Shown here: piece by piece, positions 54,243-61,791 of the stretch
Position numbering within the stretch: the first letter of the stretch is position 1
Layout: each line of letters begins with the position of its first letter
DNA from: Paenibacillus graminis
GTDB taxonomy: Bacteria > Bacillota > Bacilli > Paenibacillales > Paenibacillaceae
Direction: 5' to 3'
Length of the DNA: 64,000 nucleotides
Assembly (NCBI RefSeq): GCF_000758705.1
Contig: NZ_CP009287.1
Span: 2,170,001-2,234,000 of the forward strand
Program-made: the position numbers and the translations under genes
The notes under the pieces: model-generated
What the model was told of the DNA's origin: nothing
What the model saw: the letters and a program-made list of their open reading frames with translations, nothing else
Databases searched by the model: none

Positions 54243-55598
54243 ATGAAGACAATCACAATTCCAGCAGATCAGATCCCGGTAAGCCGTGAAGTGGAAGTGC
54301 TGGTCGCCGGAGGAGGTCCTGCCGGGATTGCCGCCGCCATCGCAGCAGCCAGGAACGGGGCATCCGTTCTGATCGTAGAGCAGCGAGGGTATCTGGGGGG
54401 GATGGGAACGGCGGCACTGGTTCCGGCATTCTGCCCTTATACGGATCATGAGAAGCCGGTCGTGCGCGGAATCGGTCTGGAACTTTTGGAGACCATGAAG
54501 CAGGCCTGCGGTCCGGATTATATGAGCAGATACGGGGAGCAGCTGGACTGGGTACCCATTGATGCGGAAGTGCTCAAGCGGGTCTATGAAGCCAAGGTGC
54601 TTGATAGCGGTGCGGATGTGCTATACCATACCATTGTTTCCCAGGTGGTAATGGGCGCGGGCGGCTCACGTGTAGACGGGGTGGTGATTGTTAATAAAAG
54701 TGGCCGTTCTTATATTGGATGCCGCTATGTTATTGATGCTACCGGTGATGCGGATATTGCGGCAATGTCCGGAGCAGCCTTCCAGAAAGGCGGGAAGCAG
54801 GGCGAGCTGCAGCCGGGAACGCTTTGTTATGTATTAAGTGATGTGAGCTATAGCCGGTTCAATGAATATCTGGAAAGGACCGGAGATACCGGCCAGATTC
54901 CGGCTCTGGTCCAGAAGGCGCAGGCAGCAGGAGATCTTCCGCATGGGCGCAAGGAAGTGTCTGGTTTTTCCTGGATATCGGATTCACTGGTCGGAGTGAA
55001 CTTTGGGCATATCTTCGGGATTGACGGGACCCGGGCGGAGGATCTGACCCGGGGGGCGATCGAAGGCCGGCAGGGGATCAAGGTGCAGCTGGATTTCCTG
55101 CGCAAATACGTGCCGGGCTTTGAACAAGCGCATCTCGTGACCTCCGGAGAGCAAATCGGCATCCGGGAAACCCGGCGGATCGTGGGCGATTATACGCTGG
55201 TGAAGGAGGATTTCATGAGCATGAAATCTTTCCCTGATGATATCGCCAGAAATTCATATTTCATTGATGTTCATCTGGCCGACTCCCAGTCACAAATGGA
55301 TATTCAGCATTTGCCGAGCGGCCGGTCACACGGTGTGCCTTACCGGGCGCTGCTGCCCGCGGGCGTCGACAACCTGTGGGTTGCCGGACGGGCAGCTTCC
55401 TCGGACCGCGTGGTGCAGGGCTCGCTCCGCGTCATGCCGAACTGCTTCGCCATGGGCCAGGCGGCAGGCACCGCCGCGTACCTGGCCAGCACTTCGTCCA
55501 TGACTTCACGCGAGGTTCCAATACGCGAGCTGCAGAACCTGCTTGTCCGGCAGAAGGCCTGGCTCGGAGAGGAAGTACATGCGGCACTAAATATTTAA
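54243..55598 (+). CDS. FAD-dependent oxidoreductase (FAD_oxidored family)
   Basis: 451 residues. The N-terminal FAD-binding motif VLVAGGGPAGIAAAIAAARNG with VLIVEQRGYLGGMGTAA is at about 18-55. YVIDATGDADIAAMSG is the second flavin contact. RETRRIVGDYTLVKEDFM and NLWVAGRAASSDRVVQGSLRVMPNCFAMGQAAGTAA, near the C-terminus, are typical of the PF12831-type family. Reactions of this family are varied and mostly undefined; several members lie in sugar or sugar-acid loci. AAGGAGGCC precedes the ATG; the ATG five bases earlier is followed at once by a stop. It is divergent from a LacI regulator. I cannot place it in the mannan pathway with confidence. Confidence 0.85.
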   Translation: MKTITIPADQIPVSREVEVLVAGGGPAGIAAAIAAARNGASVLIVEQRGYLGGMGTAALVPAFCPYTDHEKPVVRGIGLELLETMKQACGPDYMSRYGEQLDWVPIDAEVLKRVYEAKVLDSGADVLYHTIVSQVVMGAGGSRVDGVVIVNKSGRSYIGCRYVIDATGDADIAAMSGAAFQKGGKQGELQPGTLCYVLSDVSYSRFNEYLERTGDTGQIPALVQKAQAAGDLPHGRKEVSGFSWISDSLVGVNFGHIFGIDGTRAEDLTRGAIEGRQGIKVQLDFLRKYVPGFEQAHLVTSGEQIGIRETRRIVGDYTLVKEDFMSMKSFPDDIARNSYFIDVHLADSQSQMDIQHLPSGRSHGVPYRALLPAGVDNLWVAGRAASSDRVVQGSLRVMPNCFAMGQAAGTAAYLASTSSMTSREVPIRELQNLLVRQKAWLGEEVHAALNI

Positions 55599-55832
55599 AC
55601 AATATGAGATGGACCAGAGAACTTGAAAGCTATTCATCCCATATGGCTGCTTTCAGCCGGATTAATGGTACTTTTTCCAACATAGGATACTCCATTAGTC
55701 GAATGCGTCCGAGAAGTGATCTTTTTTTCACTAACAATGATTGCCCTCTTCATCGATTTTTAAGTTCTATTTATATAGTACAGGCTCTTTTCCTTTCCGC
55801 ATAACTTTCTGCATCATAGACATTTTCGCCGC

Positions 55833-55869
55833 AGGCAAATTTCCCGAAATGGGGAGTTTGCCTTTTTTT
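55833..55869 (+). terminator. Intrinsic terminator upstream of the transport operon
   Basis: AGGCAAA plus CCC pairs with GGG plus TTTGCCT, 5-base loop, then seven T. It is 235 bases after the FAD gene stop. The stretch 55599-55832 shows no gene, only a weak GAAAGC/GCTTTC hairpin near 55623. Confidence 0.8.
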
Positions 55870-55971
55870 ACATACAAAATAGATAACAAATGGAATATAA
55901 TAAAAACAAAAATAACAAATTGAAGACCAGAAAAAACAATTGAAACCATCGTTTTAGGTTTGGAAACGATT

Positions 55972-55996
55972 TATAATATGTTTGTAAGCGATAACA
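55972..55996 (+). promoter_or_regulatory. -10 element with an overlapping cre-like site
   Basis: TATAAT at 55972-55977 is followed by TGTAAGCGATAACA at 55983-55996, one mismatch from the cre consensus. The position over the transcription start suits repression by CcpA when glucose is present. No strong -35 is seen. ATAACA half-sites also occur at 55883 and 55912. Confidence 0.5.
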
Positions 55997-56070
55997 TCAT
56001 CACTTTTCAAACGGAAGCGAGTGAAAATTGGCCTTCCCTAAAGTATAGATTGTTGATTTGTGATGATTTT

Positions 56071-56087
56071 TGTTAGCTTTTTGTTAT
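56071..56087 (+). promoter_or_regulatory. Direct repeat TGTTAG-N5-TGTTAT upstream of binding-protein gene
   Basis: The same half-sites and spacing as at 43817, within a longer match (TTTTGTTAG on the left, TTGTTAT on the right). It lies 41 bases before the start codon. Confidence 0.45.
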
Positions 56088-56127
56088 TATTTTCAGGTTT
56101 CAAAATGAAGAGAGGGGTCAACAAACA

Positions 56128-57501
56128 ATGAAGAAAACCAAAGCAGTTACCAGCTTGGCAGCATTGACACTGATGGCGGGTTTGTTCGCAGGATGTTCAT
56201 CGAACAACAATAATGCCAACAATGCAACAGCAACAAATGCAGGCAATACCGGAACAAACACCGAGGCGACAGCAGCCCCTGAAGGCGATGCAGCTAAAGA
56301 TATCAAAGGTGAGATCACGGTTATCACCCAGAGAACGGATATTGTTGATACCGTATTCAAGGATTTCGCCGCAAAGTTCAATGAGAAATATCCGGATGTC
56401 AAAGTGAATTTCGAAGCGCTGTCCAACTACGAGGATCAGATTAAAATCCGCATGAGCACCAGTGACTATGGCGATGTACTGCTGCTGCCTACAAGCGTAG
56501 CGATTAAAGATCTGCCGGACTTCTTTGAGCCGCTGGGTAAGATGTCCGATCTTGAGAAGCAGTATACCGGTCTGGAAGAGCGCGCTGTGGACGGAATTGC
56601 TTACGGTATTCCAACTACAGTTAACTACTCCGGTATTATCTACAACAAACAAGTATTCAAGGATGCCGGAATCACTAAGATACCTAGAACCTTTGATGAG
56701 TTCAACGCAGCCCTGAAAAGCATCAAGGATAAGACCGATGCCATTCCGCTCTACACGAACTATGCAGCTGGCTGGACGCTGACCCAATGGGAATCGGATC
56801 TGGCTACCGTAGCCGGTAACCGGGATTATGTCAACATCGGACAAGTAGCCTCCGATGATAACTTCGTTAAAGGCCAGCCTCACTATGACTTATACAAAGT
56901 AATGTATGATGCAGCCAAAAATGGTCTGATCGAAGAAGACCCAACTACGACAGACTGGGAATCCTCCAAATCCGATCTGGCGAACGGCAAAATCGGTACG
57001 ATGATGCTCGGTTCATGGGCTATCGGACAGATCAAGGGGGTTGCTGCCAACCCTGATGATATAGGCTTTATGCCTTTCCCGACCAACGCCGAAAAGGTTT
57101 TTGTTCCATTGTCTGACGATTATACGCTCGGCGTAAGCATCCACAGCAAGAACAAAGAAGCTGCGAGAGCATGGGTGGATTGGTTCATTAACGAATCAGG
57201 CTATCCTACAAATGAAGGCGGCGGCATGAGCCCGGTTAAAGGCGCTGAGCTTCCGGAAATCCTGAAACAATTTGAAGGCACTGACGTTACGTTTGACACA
57301 CTTACCCCTGCCAAAGCCGGTGAAGAGGGCTGGGTTGACGCTATCGATAAACAAGCTGAAATCGGACTCTGGCAGCCTGACTTTAAGAAAGTGATTATTG
57401 AAGCAGCGATCGGCAACAGAAAAGATTCCTATGATGACATTATGAAAGACCTGAATGACAAGTGGAAAGAGGCAAGAGCTAAAATTACCTCAGGCAAATA
57501 A
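56128..57501 (+). CDS. Manno-oligosaccharide ABC transporter, binding lipoprotein
   Basis: 457 residues. The lipoprotein signal has the lipobox GLFAGC at about 18-23, followed by an Asn/Thr/Ala-rich tether of about 30 residues. The mature family 1 solute-binding protein has ITVITQRTDIVDTVFKDF, DVLLLPTSVAIKDLPDFFEPLG, YGIPTTVNYSGIIYNKQVF and GSWAIGQIKG. AGAGAGGGG precedes the ATG. Two permease genes follow, giving the usual order. The specificity (mannan-derived oligosaccharides) is inferred from the GH130, esterase and epimerase genes around it. Confidence 0.9.
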   Translation: MKKTKAVTSLAALTLMAGLFAGCSSNNNNANNATATNAGNTGTNTEATAAPEGDAAKDIKGEITVITQRTDIVDTVFKDFAAKFNEKYPDVKVNFEALSNYEDQIKIRMSTSDYGDVLLLPTSVAIKDLPDFFEPLGKMSDLEKQYTGLEERAVDGIAYGIPTTVNYSGIIYNKQVFKDAGITKIPRTFDEFNAALKSIKDKTDAIPLYTNYAAGWTLTQWESDLATVAGNRDYVNIGQVASDDNFVKGQPHYDLYKVMYDAAKNGLIEEDPTTTDWESSKSDLANGKIGTMMLGSWAIGQIKGVAANPDDIGFMPFPTNAEKVFVPLSDDYTLGVSIHSKNKEAARAWVDWFINESGYPTNEGGGMSPVKGAELPEILKQFEGTDVTFDTLTPAKAGEEGWVDAIDKQAEIGLWQPDFKKVIIEAAIGNRKDSYDDIMKDLNDKWKEARAKITSGK

Positions 57502-57547
57502 GACTTAACAGTTTTTACCGCAGAAGTGAGGACAGACTTAATAGAAC

Positions 57548-57575
57548 GGGAAGGTGCCCTGGCAGGCATTTTCCC
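57548..57575 (+). other. Intercistronic hairpin between binding-protein and permease genes
   Basis: An 11-bp stem with two G-U pairs (GGGAAGGTGCC against GGCATTTTCCC), loop CTGGCA, without a following T-run. Such hairpins let the binding protein be made in excess over the permeases by stabilising the upstream mRNA. Confidence 0.7.
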
Positions 57576-57638
57576 CTTCACTTATGCGCTGGAGAAGGAT
57601 TAGGAGTAATAAGCATGTGTTCTTAGGAGGTGTGGAGC

Positions 57639-58520
57639 GTGCCCAAATTGTCTAACATGAGCTACAAAAATCAACGTATTTTGATCATTTTTTTATTTTC
57701 TCTCGTTCCCGTTGTCCTGCTGCTGACGTTTTCATATTTACCCGTATTCAAAATGTTCCAGTACAGCTTCACAAGCTGGAATGGATTCAGTAAAAATATG
57801 GAGTATGTCGGCTTTGACAACTACAAAACGATCTTCACCAAACCCGAGTATTTCGCCGTGTTCAAGGTCAGCTTGTATTATTTCTTTGCTACTTTTGTCC
57901 AAATGGGGCTGGCACTTTATTTTGCCACCATTCTTAGCTTTAACGTCCGCATGAAGAACTGGTTCAAAGGAATCCTGTTCTTTCCGACATTGCTCAATGG
58001 CGTGGCTATCGGTTTTATCTTCCTGTTTTTCTTCAAGCCGGAAGGAACATTGAACACCATCCTTGACCTCGTCGGGCTTGGAGCCTGGCAGCAGAAGTGG
58101 CTGCTGAATCCCCAATTGATCAATATCTCCCTCGCCTTTGCCTCGGTATGGAGATACATGGGGATGAACTTTATCATCTTCCTTGGAGCGATTTCTTCCA
58201 TTGGCGGTGATATCTACGAAGCTTCGGAAATTGACGGCGCCAACCGCTGGCACCAGTTCAGACACATTATTATTCCGAGCATCAAACGCATACTGCAGCT
58301 CAATCTGATCCTCGCAGTGAGCGGAGCGATCGGTGTATTCGAAATTCCGTATGTCATGACTGGCGGTTCCAATGGCAGCGGCACTTTTGTCATCCAGACC
58401 GTCGACGTGGCCTTTAAATACAGCAAGCTGGGACTAGCCTCGGCTATGGCCGTAGTGCTTCTGGGAATTGTTGTTCTTGTCACCATTCTACAGCGTGTTC
58501 TGATTAAGGAGGAGAAGTAA
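57639..58520 (+). CDS. ABC transporter permease 1 (MalF/UgpA type)
   Basis: A 293-residue inner-membrane protein with six predicted helices. The cytoplasmic EAA loop reads YEASEIDGANRWHQFRHIIIPSIKR (about 191-215), which docks the ATPase. GTG 57639 is chosen because TTAGGAGG lies 8 bases upstream; the GTG at 57630 is inside that site. Five bases separate it from the second permease. No ATPase gene is present in the window, so a shared MsmX/MalK-like ATPase encoded elsewhere is expected. Confidence 0.93.
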   Translation: MPKLSNMSYKNQRILIIFLFSLVPVVLLLTFSYLPVFKMFQYSFTSWNGFSKNMEYVGFDNYKTIFTKPEYFAVFKVSLYYFFATFVQMGLALYFATILSFNVRMKNWFKGILFFPTLLNGVAIGFIFLFFFKPEGTLNTILDLVGLGAWQQKWLLNPQLINISLAFASVWRYMGMNFIIFLGAISSIGGDIYEASEIDGANRWHQFRHIIIPSIKRILQLNLILAVSGAIGVFEIPYVMTGGSNGSGTFVIQTVDVAFKYSKLGLASAMAVVLLGIVVLVTILQRVLIKEEK

Positions 58521-58525
58521 GAACT

Positions 58526-59359
58526 ATGCATACTCTAAAATATAACTTAGCTTCTTTCTTCAAATACCTCACTTTGGTTTTGGGAGCGCTGATGGCACTG
58601 GTGCCGATCGTCGTCGTCTTTTTTGCCTCTTTAAAAACGAATAAAGAATATGCGTCGACAGGCCCGCTTACCCTGCCGGAAAACTGGCTGAATTTTTCTA
58701 ACTATTCCAAAGCTTTTATAGACGGGAATATGCTGCTTGGCTTCATGAACACGATTATCATCGTGCTCATTTCCATTGCCGGTGCTACACTTACCGGTTC
58801 TATGATGGCTTACATTTTGGCCCGGTTCCGGTTCAAGGGCAGCAAGCTGCTCATGGGCGCTTTTCTGCTGGCAACGCTGATTCCGGGAGTAACCACCCAG
58901 GTGGCTACCTTCCAGATCATCAACTCGCTGGAATTGTTCAATACCCGTTGGGCGCCGATCCTGATGTATCTGGGTACGGATATCATCGCTGTTTATATTT
59001 TCATGCAGTTTCTGGACTCCATTTCCGAATCGCTTGATGAATCGGCGATGCTGGACGGAGCGTCTTACTGGACCATCTACTGGAGAATTATTCTCCCGCT
59101 GCTCAGTCCGGCCATTGTAACAGTGATTATCGTAAAGGGCGTTAACATCTATAACGATTTCTACACGCCTTTCCTGTACATGCCTAAAAGCAGCCTGCAG
59201 GTGGTCTCCACCGCGCTGTTCAAATTCAAGGGTCCGTATGGTTCACAGTGGGAGGTTATCTGCGCCGCCATTATGATCGCAATTATACCGACACTGGTCG
59301 CCTTTATCGCTTTGCAGAAATACATCTATAACGGTTTTGCGCAAGGGTCGGTCAAATAA
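58526..59359 (+). CDS. ABC transporter permease 2 (MalG/AraQ type)
   Basis: 277 residues with six predicted helices. The EAA loop DESAMLDGASYWTIYWRIILPLLSPA is at about 170-195. It pairs with the upstream permease to form the channel of the oligosaccharide importer. AAGGAGGAG lies inside the end of the previous gene. The 164-base gap after it contains a possible 7-bp stem (ACAGCAG/CTGCTGT) and then the ribosome site of the GH130_2 gene. Confidence 0.93.
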   Translation: MHTLKYNLASFFKYLTLVLGALMALVPIVVVFFASLKTNKEYASTGPLTLPENWLNFSNYSKAFIDGNMLLGFMNTIIIVLISIAGATLTGSMMAYILARFRFKGSKLLMGAFLLATLIPGVTTQVATFQIINSLELFNTRWAPILMYLGTDIIAVYIFMQFLDSISESLDESAMLDGASYWTIYWRIILPLLSPAIVTVIIVKGVNIYNDFYTPFLYMPKSSLQVVSTALFKFKGPYGSQWEVICAAIMIAIIPTLVAFIALQKYIYNGFAQGSVK

Positions 59360-59523
59360 GGCCTGACAGACCGCAGATGAATAACAGCAGAAACGGTTTT
59401 GGCATAGCCGGAACTTGGGACTGCTGTTTACTGCGCGGGATTGAAGGAGCATTAACCACATCCGTTGCCCTGCATGAATAAAATAACCCGCAGCACGCGC
59501 TGCTAAATTGTGGAGGTATTTAA

Positions 59524-60549
59524 ATGAAAGAAGTTAAGTTGACCGCAAGCCAGAATATTCCCAATATGCCTTGGCAGGACAGACCGGCCGGGAATGACAG
59601 TCCGGTATGGAGACACAGTGACAATCCGGTAATCAAGCGCAATCCGGCTAAAGGTGTCGCGCGTATTTTCAACAGTGCTGTTGTTGCTTATGAAGGCAGA
59701 TTTTTGGGCGTATTCCGTGTTGAAGACAACACCACCCGTCCTCATCTGCGCATGGGCCACAGTGTGGACGGCCTGGACTGGAAAATTGACGATGAGCCGA
59801 TTCAGTTTGTAGACGAAGCCGGCGAGCCGTATATGCCGCGTTATGCGTATGATCCGCGTCTGGTCAAGGTTGAAGATACGTATTACATCATCTGGTGTAC
59901 GGATTTCTACGGGGCCGCGATCGGTGTAGCCAAAACCCAGGATTTCAAAACCTTCACCAGTCTGGAAAATCCGTTCCTGCCGTTCAACCGCAACGGTGTG
60001 CTGTTCCCCAGAAAAATCAATGGCAATTTCGTGATGCTGTCCCGTCCGAGCGACAGCGGACATACACCTTTTGGCGATGTGTTCCTGAGTGAAAGCCCTG
60101 ATTTCGTGTACTGGGGCAAACACCGCCATGTCATGACCAAAGGCGGGCAAGGCTGGTGGCAGAGCACCAAAATCGGCGGCGGCCCTGCACCTATCGAGAC
60201 TACCGAAGGCTGGCTGATGTTCTATCACGGCGTTACCGGAACCTGCAACGGCCTTGTGTACAGCATGGGTGCTGTCATCCTCGATAAGGATGAGCCGTCC
60301 AAGGTTAAATACCGTTCCAAAAACTTCGTGCTTACCCCGGAAGAATGGTACGAAGAAAGAGGTTTCGTGAACAACGTGCTCTTCCCTTGTGCTACCCTGA
60401 ATGATGCTGAAACCGGCCGCATCGCCATCTACTATGGCGCAGCCGACACCTATGTAGGTCTCGCTTACACTACAGTCGAAGAAATCGTTAACTACGTGAT
60501 CGCAACCCATGAGGAAGTCGGAGACGACGCCGGATTGGGCAAGATCTAA
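59524..60549 (+). CDS. GH130_2 beta-1,4-mannooligosaccharide phosphorylase
   Basis: 341 residues with no signal peptide. It phosphorolyses beta-1,4-mannosyl bonds of manno-oligosaccharides, releasing mannose 1-phosphate. RIFNSAVVAYEGRFLGVFRVEDN, MPRYAYDPRLVKVEDTYYIIWCTDFYG (proton-donor Asp) and GGGPAPIETTEGWLMFYHGV are GH130_2 signatures. The phosphate-binding residues occur in NGVLFPRK and HTPFGD. The start follows GTGGAGG. Its leader shares 18 identical bases with the leader of the LacI gene at 47123. With the GH130_1 enzyme the locus can handle both chain ends: oligosaccharides here, epimerised disaccharide there. Confidence 0.92.
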   Translation: MKEVKLTASQNIPNMPWQDRPAGNDSPVWRHSDNPVIKRNPAKGVARIFNSAVVAYEGRFLGVFRVEDNTTRPHLRMGHSVDGLDWKIDDEPIQFVDEAGEPYMPRYAYDPRLVKVEDTYYIIWCTDFYGAAIGVAKTQDFKTFTSLENPFLPFNRNGVLFPRKINGNFVMLSRPSDSGHTPFGDVFLSESPDFVYWGKHRHVMTKGGQGWWQSTKIGGGPAPIETTEGWLMFYHGVTGTCNGLVYSMGAVILDKDEPSKVKYRSKNFVLTPEEWYEERGFVNNVLFPCATLNDAETGRIAIYYGAADTYVGLAYTTVEEIVNYVIATHEEVGDDAGLGKI

Positions 60550-60670
60550 GCTGGCAGCTGATCTTGAGTTTTTATCTGTGGTTGCAGCTGTGATTGCGCA
60601 GATTTCCGGCGCTAATCATTGTTGATCCTTCGGCCATGAAGATGACCGGGCCTTCAATACTGTGTGGCCA

Positions 60671-60737
60671 GTGGCAGCCATCCCGTGGCTGCCACAAATG
60701 CTGCATCAACCCAAAACCCATGTTTAATGGGTTTTTC
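60671..60737 (+). terminator. Tandem hairpins after the GH130_2 gene
   Basis: First, GTGGCAGCCA / TGGCTGCCAC, a perfect 10-bp stem at 60671-60695. Second, AAAACCCAT / ATGGGTTTT with loop GTTTA and a following T (60713-60736), a typical terminator. They lie between the transport/phosphorylase genes and the esterase, so the esterase may be partly uncoupled or reached by read-through. Confidence 0.8.
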
Positions 60738-60784
60738 CTCTTGTTTGCCAATACTATTCAATCCATTCCTAAGGAGGATTTCTT

Positions 60785-61747
60785 ATGACGTCCGAAAGAT
60801 CCCTAACCCAACTAAAAGCCTACGAGGGCTCCAGCCCGAAGCCCGCGGATTTCGATTCATTCTGGGAACGCGCCCTGCATGATCTTGATGCCCAGACCTT
60901 GGATTATGAACTGGTGCCTGCGGAATTCACCAGCGGGCTGGCCGAATGCTTTCATTTGTATTTTACCGGCGTGGGCGGTGCCAGAGTGCACTGTAAATAT
61001 GTCAGACCGAAAAAGACAGAGCAGGCGAAAGGGCCCGGCGTGGTCATGTTCCACGGCTATTCCTGCGACAGCGGCGACTGGATGGAGAAGGTTGCCTATG
61101 CCGCGCACGGCATCAGTGTACTCGCAATGGATTGCCGCGGACAAGGCGGGTTGTCCGAAGACAACCTTACGGTGCAAGGTACAACCATCCGGGGTCACAT
61201 TATACGGGGGATCGATGATCCGGATCCGGACAAGCTGTATTACCGGAACGTGTTTCTGGATACTGTCCAGACCGCACGGATTTTGATGAATATGCCGGAA
61301 GTGGACCCCGAACGGGTTGGCGCATTCGGCCTCTCCCAAGGCGGAGCGCTTACGGTAGCTTGCGCTGCGCTTGAACCGCGAATCAAGCTGGCCGTTCCCG
61401 TCTATCCGTTCCTTTCTGATTATAAACGGGCATGGGAGCTGGATATTACAACTTCCGCTTATGAAGAGATTAACTATTATTTCCGCTTTTTTGATCCCCA
61501 TCATGAACGGGAGGAAGAGATTTTTAACCGGCTCGGGTACATCGACATTCAGAATCTGGCAGGCCGGATCCAGGCCAAAGTGCTGTGGGTGACCGGACTT
61601 GCAGATACGGTCTGCCCGCCTTCGACGCAATTTGCTGCGTACAATAAAATCACAGCAACAAAAGAACTGATGGTATATCATGAATACGGTCATGAGTACC
61701 TTCCATATCTTTCCGATCGGACGCTACAGACCTTCATGACCTTGTAA
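60785..61747 (+). CDS. CE7 acetyl-xylan/manno-oligosaccharide esterase
   Basis: A 320-residue alpha/beta hydrolase of the acetyl xylan esterase / cephalosporin C deacetylase family. Landmarks: CRGQGG (the RGQ motif of CE7), nucleophile elbow GLSQGGAL, and the late His in YHEYGHEY; the Asp is in VTGLADTVCPP. There is no signal peptide, so it would remove acetyl groups from imported oligosaccharides. AAGGAGG precedes the ATG. Natural mannans are often acetylated, and acetyl groups would block GH113 and GH130, so its place in this locus is sensible. The chemoreceptor gene follows at 44 bases. Confidence 0.93.
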   Translation: MTSERSLTQLKAYEGSSPKPADFDSFWERALHDLDAQTLDYELVPAEFTSGLAECFHLYFTGVGGARVHCKYVRPKKTEQAKGPGVVMFHGYSCDSGDWMEKVAYAAHGISVLAMDCRGQGGLSEDNLTVQGTTIRGHIIRGIDDPDPDKLYYRNVFLDTVQTARILMNMPEVDPERVGAFGLSQGGALTVACAALEPRIKLAVPVYPFLSDYKRAWELDITTSAYEEINYYFRFFDPHHEREEEIFNRLGYIDIQNLAGRIQAKVLWVTGLADTVCPPSTQFAAYNKITATKELMVYHEYGHEYLPYLSDRTLQTFMTL

Positions 61748-61791
61748 CGGGAAGCCGTGCAAGAATATCGTAGATCTGGCGGTGATTTTTT

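Noticed and set aside
55599..55832. Small gene or RNA after the FAD oxidoreductase
   Set aside because: Only short frames without ribosome sites and a weak hairpin are visible.
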